DNA from: Clostridiales bacterium
GTDB taxonomy: Bacteria; Bacillota; Clostridia; Christensenellales; CAG-138
Reading direction: 5' to 3'
Length of the DNA stretch: 36,365 nt
Assembly: GCA_004556165.1 (NCBI GenBank)
Contig: SFIR01000016.1
Coordinates: 1-36,365, forward strand
The notes below the pieces were generated by a model, which saw nothing but the letters and a program-made list of their open reading frames with translations, was not told where the DNA came from and did not search any database. Every line of letters starts with the position of its first letter. Position 1 is the stretch's first letter. Below, piece after piece: positions 32,969 through 36,365 of this stretch. Position numbers and translations under genes: made by a program.

Positions 32969-34585
32969 TTATCGCTCCCAACTGTCTCGGCTTTTCTTCT
33001 TGTCCTGCTTCTGCTTTGTCTTCTGTTGCTGTTTCTGACGCAGACGTTCACGGATGGAGCGTTCTTCAGCTTCCTCATGGAGCAGGTTTGCCATTGCAGG
33101 ACGCAGGGCAAGCCTTGCGTCCTGTAATTCGTCTGGATCAAATTCTGCCGCCTGTTCCTTCAAATCAGCATACTGCTGCAAGGCGTCATTTAGTTCTGCG
33201 GTGTATTTTTCTTCCTGCTGAGACAGCTTCTTCAGCGCGGCTTCCATCGTGGAAATGCCCTTTTTGACAACAGCAATACCGGTATCGTCGCTGCATTCCA
33301 GCGAGTGCAGCAGCATATCCTTCTCGGATTTCAGCTCCTCCAATTCCTCAGTCAGCTCCGCAATACGGCGGGAGAGTTCGTGATGCTTCGGGATGAGATA
33401 GAAGGGCGTTTCCTTCTTTTCGGCAAGCAGAGATTTGCGCTCCTTGCTCTTTTCCTTGATCTGCTGCACCAGACCGGTATAACGCTCCAGCTCCGGCTTC
33501 CATACGGCAAGAGATTTTTGAATACGAGATTTGCCGCTGCGAATATGAGAGAGCTGATAGCAGAAGATCAGGACACGGCTGCGCAGTTTTTCCAGTCCCT
33601 CTGCTATGGCAGGAACGGTACGGGCAACCAGTGCGGACAGCTTCTTGATTTCAGCTTTCAGCTCCCGCAGCAGCGCATTCTCGGTCTTGATCTGCCGGTT
33701 GATCTCGCAGCGGTCAGAGATGATTCCCTTGCGCTCCAACGCCTGCGCCGTTATGCCCTCATGGATGGTGGGGATCTCATCCAGCCCCCGTGCGGCATTG
33801 CTGCGGTGGTCAATGCGTTCCTCCCGCCCGGCGCGTTCCAGATAGCGGTTGGACACGTCAGCCCATGCCTCCCGCCATGCTGTAAGCTGTTCTTCGCTGT
33901 TCCAGCGCTCGGAGATAGGATTTTGCCTGCCGTAGCGGGTGCTTTTGGGATGCTTGTCTGCACGGATAAGCTCCTGCGCCTTAGCAGCAGATGGCGTCAT
34001 ATACACCTTCTTTTTGCCGACCTTGTAGGGATATTGCTTCTCCCATCCATCGTTTTTTGCCGTCCTGAACTCAGCAGCGGTGAAGCCCCGTTCCTCACCG
34101 TTTTTCATGCAGAGATATTCCTTCTCGGTCTTGTACTGCCACTTGCCTCGTTTATCCAGCGGGCGCACCGTCAGCAGAATGTGGGCATGAGGATTGTGAC
34201 CATCGGTGTCATGGATGGCAGCATCAGCACACATCCCGTCTGATACGAACTGTTCTCGGATAAATTCTTGCAGCAACTCGACCTGCTCCTCACGGCTCAA
34301 TTCTATTGGAAGCGCAACCACGAACTCCCGCGCCAACCGGCTGTCCTTCGCAGTCTCCACTTCCTCTACGGCGTTCCATAGCTGCTCACGGTCTTTCCAT
34401 TCCTGCGGGGCGTATTCTGGCAAGAAAACCTGCTGCCAGACCAGCCCCTGTTTTTTTGTGTAGTCATGCTGTATCCCGTCGTAATCGTTGTAGAGGCGGG
34501 AACAGCTCAGATAAGCGGAGGCGGCCACAGCAGAGCGCCCTGCGCCCCGGCTGACCACCTTCGCTTCCAGATGGTAAATTGCCAT
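32969..34585 (-). CDS. mobL: MobA/MobL-family relaxase (MOBQ)
   Basis: HUH relaxase that nicks the element's oriT and pilots single-stranded DNA during mobilization. The 538-residue protein begins AIYHLEAKVVSRGAGRSAVA, with SAYLS shortly after, which is the family's N-terminal motif. The metal-binding motif is IHDTDGHNPHAH (His125, His133, His135). The C-terminal half (about 300-520) is a long charged coiled coil, ending in a Gln/Lys-rich tail. ATG 34585 with an upstream GAGG was chosen. An in-frame extension to 34846 would run through the GC-rich oriT region and has no relaxase character. The element also needs a conjugative helper, since no mating-pore genes are present. Confidence 0.93.
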   Translation of the reverse strand: MAIYHLEAKVVSRGAGRSAVAASAYLSCSRLYNDYDGIQHDYTKKQGLVWQQVFLPEYAPQEWKDREQLWNAVEEVETAKDSRLAREFVVALPIELSREEQVELLQEFIREQFVSDGMCADAAIHDTDGHNPHAHILLTVRPLDKRGKWQYKTEKEYLCMKNGEERGFTAAEFRTAKNDGWEKQYPYKVGKKKVYMTPSAAKAQELIRADKHPKSTRYGRQNPISERWNSEEQLTAWREAWADVSNRYLERAGREERIDHRSNAARGLDEIPTIHEGITAQALERKGIISDRCEINRQIKTENALLRELKAEIKKLSALVARTVPAIAEGLEKLRSRVLIFCYQLSHIRSGKSRIQKSLAVWKPELERYTGLVQQIKEKSKERKSLLAEKKETPFYLIPKHHELSRRIAELTEELEELKSEKDMLLHSLECSDDTGIAVVKKGISTMEAALKKLSQQEEKYTAELNDALQQYADLKEQAAEFDPDELQDARLALRPAMANLLHEEAEERSIRERLRQKQQQKTKQKQDKKKSRDSWER

Positions 34586-34614
34586 GTCTCGTTTACCTCG
34601 TTTTCTTTTTTCTG

Positions 34615-34661
34615 TTTCTCTTTCGCAAAAGAGAAAATGGACGGGCTGAACGCCTGTCCAT
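34615..34661. other. Two hairpins in the relaxase leader
   Basis: TTTCTCTTT-4-AAAGAGAAA (34615-34636) and ATGGACGGGC-5-GCCTGTCCAT (34637-34661; one wobble pair) lie back to back 30 bp upstream of mobL. They could fold in the mobL message or as part of the transfer-origin DNA. Confidence 0.4.
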
Positions 34662-34832
34662 CTCTGCGGCAAAGCTGCCGGTGGCAGGTTTGCGCAGGCG
34701 GTTGGAAAATAGCGTCGGTTGAAGCGACGGTATTTGCCCAATCGCACAGACGATGACAGCGGCGCCCGCAGGTGTTGTGGCATTGTCTGGAGGCTGCCGC
34801 AGCAGCCGCAGTCCCCCTCGGAGAGCGCACGG

Positions 34833-34890
34833 CTTGCCAACGGCAAGTACCACTGCCCCTTCGGGGTGGTGAGTAAGTGCGCCCTTCGGG
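34833..34890 (+). other. oriT: oriT-like region with MobQ-type nic sequence
   Basis: TAAGTGCGCCCT (34874-34885) matches the nic-region core known from RSF1010/pSC101-type (MOBQ) transfer origins. It is preceded by stem-loop CTTGCC-AAC-GGCAAG (34833-34847) and an imperfect inverted repeat ACCA..CCCC-TTC-GGGG-TGGT (34849-34870), the usual arrangement of relaxase-binding repeat then nick site. It lies between DUF3847 and the cognate relaxase gene. The rest of 34662-34832 is GC-rich and non-coding as far as I can see. Confidence 0.7.
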
Positions 34891-34936
34891 AGAAAAAAAG
34901 GAGGGCCCCCGGTTTCCCGGAGACCTTCCAGCGAGT

Positions 34937-35143
34937 TCAATCGTGCTGCGGCAGCTTCTGCATCAGATAATCCTCCAGCGCAGACGGCTCCATCGTCCGC
35001 ACCTCCGGCAGCACCTTTTCCAGAATTGCACCCTCCTGAATGAGTCTGCGCGTTCTGGCTTTGCGCTCCTTGACACGATCCCGCGCCTGTGCTTCCTCTA
35101 ACCGGTGCTGTGCCTGCAACAATTTCTTTTCCGTATCCGTCAT
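34937..35143 (-). CDS. DUF3847-type small mobilization-associated protein
   Basis: A 68-residue charged, helical protein (KKLLQAQHRLEEAQARDRVK, then ARTRRLIQEGAILEKVLPE). It fits the small DUF3847 family that lies next to MobL relaxases in Bacillota mobile elements, probably as an accessory to the relaxosome, by position. AAGGAGG lies 8 bp upstream of the ATG. It follows the small HTH-like gene by 14 bp and precedes the oriT. Confidence 0.8.
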   Translation of the reverse strand: MTDTEKKLLQAQHRLEEAQARDRVKERKARTRRLIQEGAILEKVLPEVRTMEPSALEDYLMQKLPQHD

Positions 35144-35157
35144 GTGAAAAATCCTCC

Positions 35158-35373
35158 TTATCTTCGTTTCTGCCAGATGATTTCATAGCCCAGCGCGTCG
35201 GCAAGCTGGACAGCCTCGACATAGCGCAGGGATTCCCGCTGGAGCTTATTGGACAGGTTGGAAACGCTGTCAGACCAGCCGTGTTCGTCCCGCAGCAGAT
35301 CGACCACCTCCTGCATGGTCATGCCCTGACGGACGATGTACGACTTGATCTCATTTCTCAGATTGGATTTCAT
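35158..35373 (-). CDS. Small HTH-like protein of mobile elements
   Basis: A 71-residue protein: MKSNLRNEIKSYIVRQGMT, then MQEVVDLLRDEHGWSDSVSN, then LSNKLQRESLRYVEAVQLAD and ALGYEIIW. The pattern of short helices is that of a Xre-like DNA-binding fold. Similar small proteins are frequent beside MobL in gut Bacillota elements. ATG 35373 was chosen because GGAGG lies 9 bp before it; the frame stays open to 35892 but that stretch is not protein-like. It is probably a regulator of the mobilization genes. Confidence 0.75.
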   Translation of the reverse strand: MKSNLRNEIKSYIVRQGMTMQEVVDLLRDEHGWSDSVSNLSNKLQRESLRYVEAVQLADALGYEIIWQKRR

Positions 35374-35828
35374 CAACTTTTTACCTCCATATTTTCGTGA
35401 TACTGGTTTTTGAGTAAGTGAACTGTGTACGCCTTGCGGTGAAAAATCTGCCGTTCCGCAAATCTGCTCAGATTTCCGTCCGTGATGCCCTGTTCGTAAC
35501 AGCACCCTACCGGCTTCACTGTTCTGTGTGAGGTCATGCGGAGCGGTGGGATATACCACATTCCGGTGCATCGGCTTCACGCTCCGGTAAATCACCGGAT
35601 GGTGCAGTGCGTTCGGCTTGCGGCGAAAATCTTCACGGATTTCACAAGCATTGTTTTTTGGGGCTGCAAAATTGAGCCACCATGTACGGCTCGGTACAGA
35701 AAAACCCCGTGTGTACGCTTCTATACGCCGGTTTTGTGTACCAGCCGTCGATTCAACAGCAGATTTTATACTCTGCCGTGAAACACTCCACGGTGCGCAC
35801 AAGCAAAAGCAGTTTTTAAGAATGGAAT
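35374..35828. other. Non-coding interval with GTGTAC repeats
   Basis: About 455 bp without a convincing gene. GTGTAC occurs at 35425, 35711 and 35736 here, and at 35847 and 35856 just beyond. There is also a small hairpin CCGGT-5-ACCGG at about 35583-35597. It could hold a promoter for the small HTH gene or replication iterons for the primase, but I see no consensus promoter. Confidence 0.35.
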
Positions 35829-35855
35829 CAAAAACAGCCGTACAGAGTGTACGGC
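35829..35855 (-). terminator. Intrinsic terminator of the primase gene
   Basis: GCCGTAC-5-GTACGGC (35837-35855) is a perfect 7-bp stem. On the minus strand it is followed by TGTTTTTGATT, 33 bp after the primase stop. Confidence 0.7.
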
Positions 35856-35888
35856 GTGTACAGCAATTTTGAAGTCCGGTTCTCATTT

Positions 35889-36365
35889 TCAATACGGCGG
35901 CGGATTGACTACCTCAATGCCCATAAAGCCACGCACCCGCTTGCCGCCGACGTGGACATTGTTGGTGGCCTCCACGTTGTAAAGCCGCTCATTTTGTGCA
36001 AGCTCAGAGCTGACCCGGTTGGCAGACATGGGCTTCTGTGCATTATCGTCGCACCATCTTGTGTAAGCTTCATAGATTGCCTTGGAGCTGGCTTCGCTGT
36101 CTGCCCGAAAGCGGATATAGCCCTCGGATTGCAGAAACTCGATCACATTGTTGCTGCTGCGCTTGACCGTCTCCATATTTTCTCTGGCTTTGCCCGAAAT
36201 GCTGAACTGATATTTGTTCCCAATGAGCCGATGCAGCCCCTCCAGACACCAGAGGAAGATGCCCTCCTTTTCCCGCAGCAGCTTGTCCACCAGAAACGGA
36301 TCGTCTGCTCTGCCTGCGGGCCGGTCTTTGGTGGTCAGCACGATCTGGCGGCGAAAGAAACCGTC
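35889..36365 (-). CDS. Phage/plasmid-type primase-helicase (P4 family), C-terminal part
   Basis: The frame is open to the window edge (159 codons including the stop). It begins GFFRRQIVLTTKDRP and DDPFLVDKLLREKEGIFLWC, then SSKAIYEAYTRWCDDNAQKP and NVHVGGKRVRGFMGIE. This is the C-terminal region of P4/D5-type phage and plasmid primases, after the SF3 helicase core. In integrated mobilizable elements such proteins start replication of the excised circle. The GTG at 36341 is internal and not the real start. The helicase motifs themselves lie outside the window. Confidence 0.85.
   Translation of the reverse strand, partial: DGFFRRQIVLTTKDRPAGRADDPFLVDKLLREKEGIFLWCLEGLHRLIGNKYQFSISGKARENMETVKRSSNNVIEFLQSEGYIRFRADSEASSKAIYEAYTRWCDDNAQKPMSANRVSSELAQNERLYNVEATNNVHVGGKRVRGFMGIEVVNPPPY

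Noticed and set aside
34586..34846. 87-residue N-terminal extension of the relaxase
   Set aside because: It would translate the oriT-adjacent hairpins; MobL proteins begin at the AIYHLEAK segment, and ATG 34585 has a ribosome site.
35374..35892. Long N-terminal extension of the small HTH-like protein
   Set aside because: It is low-complexity, Cys/Arg-rich text typical of a random frame; ATG 35373 has a GGAGG site and gives a compact protein.

Overview
The window looks like a chromosomal segment of a gut-type Clostridia (Bacillota) that carries an integrated mobilizable element at its right end. Three things support the host assignment: strong Shine-Dalgarno sites (GGAGG), near-consensus sigma-A promoters (TTGACA-17-TATAAT), and the family make-up (AddA, clostridial FeoB types, a FeoB-associated Cys-rich protein, and MobL, DUF3847 and TnpX-like genes). 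The genus cannot be set from sequence reading alone. 

Left part, bases 1 to about 21,140 (core chromosome). addA (minus strand, 3' end outside the window) diverges from a first ferrous-iron locus, feoA-feoB. Next come a lipoprotein gene and a minus-strand cell-shape operon, mreC-mreD-mrdA(PBP2)-HAD phosphatase. A GntR/FCD regulator, a MATE exporter and a greA-lysS pair follow on the plus strand. Downstream of lysS there is an approximately 800-bp interval with an AT-rich lipoprotein gene. It is flanked by two copies of the lysS 3' end exactly 800 bp apart, which suggests an insertion or allele exchange at the lysS terminus. A second, different Fe(II) uptake operon (feoA-feoA-feoB-Cys-rich membrane protein) is read leftwards. 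Its promoter is followed by two near-identical palindromes (GGTTAGC-N4-GCTAACC), and a third, degenerate copy lies before feoB. This is a probable metal-dependent repressor regulon. 

Right part, about 21,280 to 36,365 (mobile element). All genes are on the minus strand. In transcription order they are a phage/plasmid-type primase (partial at the window edge), a small HTH-like protein, a DUF3847 protein, an oriT-like region with a MobQ-type nic sequence, and a MobA/MobL relaxase with its own terminator. Then come two very large, tightly coupled genes of about 9.4 kb together, and last a large serine recombinase that has lost its N-terminus. 

The two large genes are the most interesting content. 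The first (1524 aa) begins with three helix-hairpin-helix modules that resemble the RNA polymerase alpha C-terminal domain, then a helix-turn-helix, an internal repeat and a long beta-rich tail. The second (1619 aa), two bases downstream, is a DEAH-box SF2 helicase with several zinc clusters and a C-terminal DUF1998. This big-partner plus DUF1998-helicase layout recalls Druantia type III (DruH-DruE) and, more distantly, DISARM. The alpha-CTD-like modules are not something I know from those systems. I propose it as a candidate new or divergent anti-phage defence system carried as cargo, next to a recombinase that seems to have been broken where the cargo begins.
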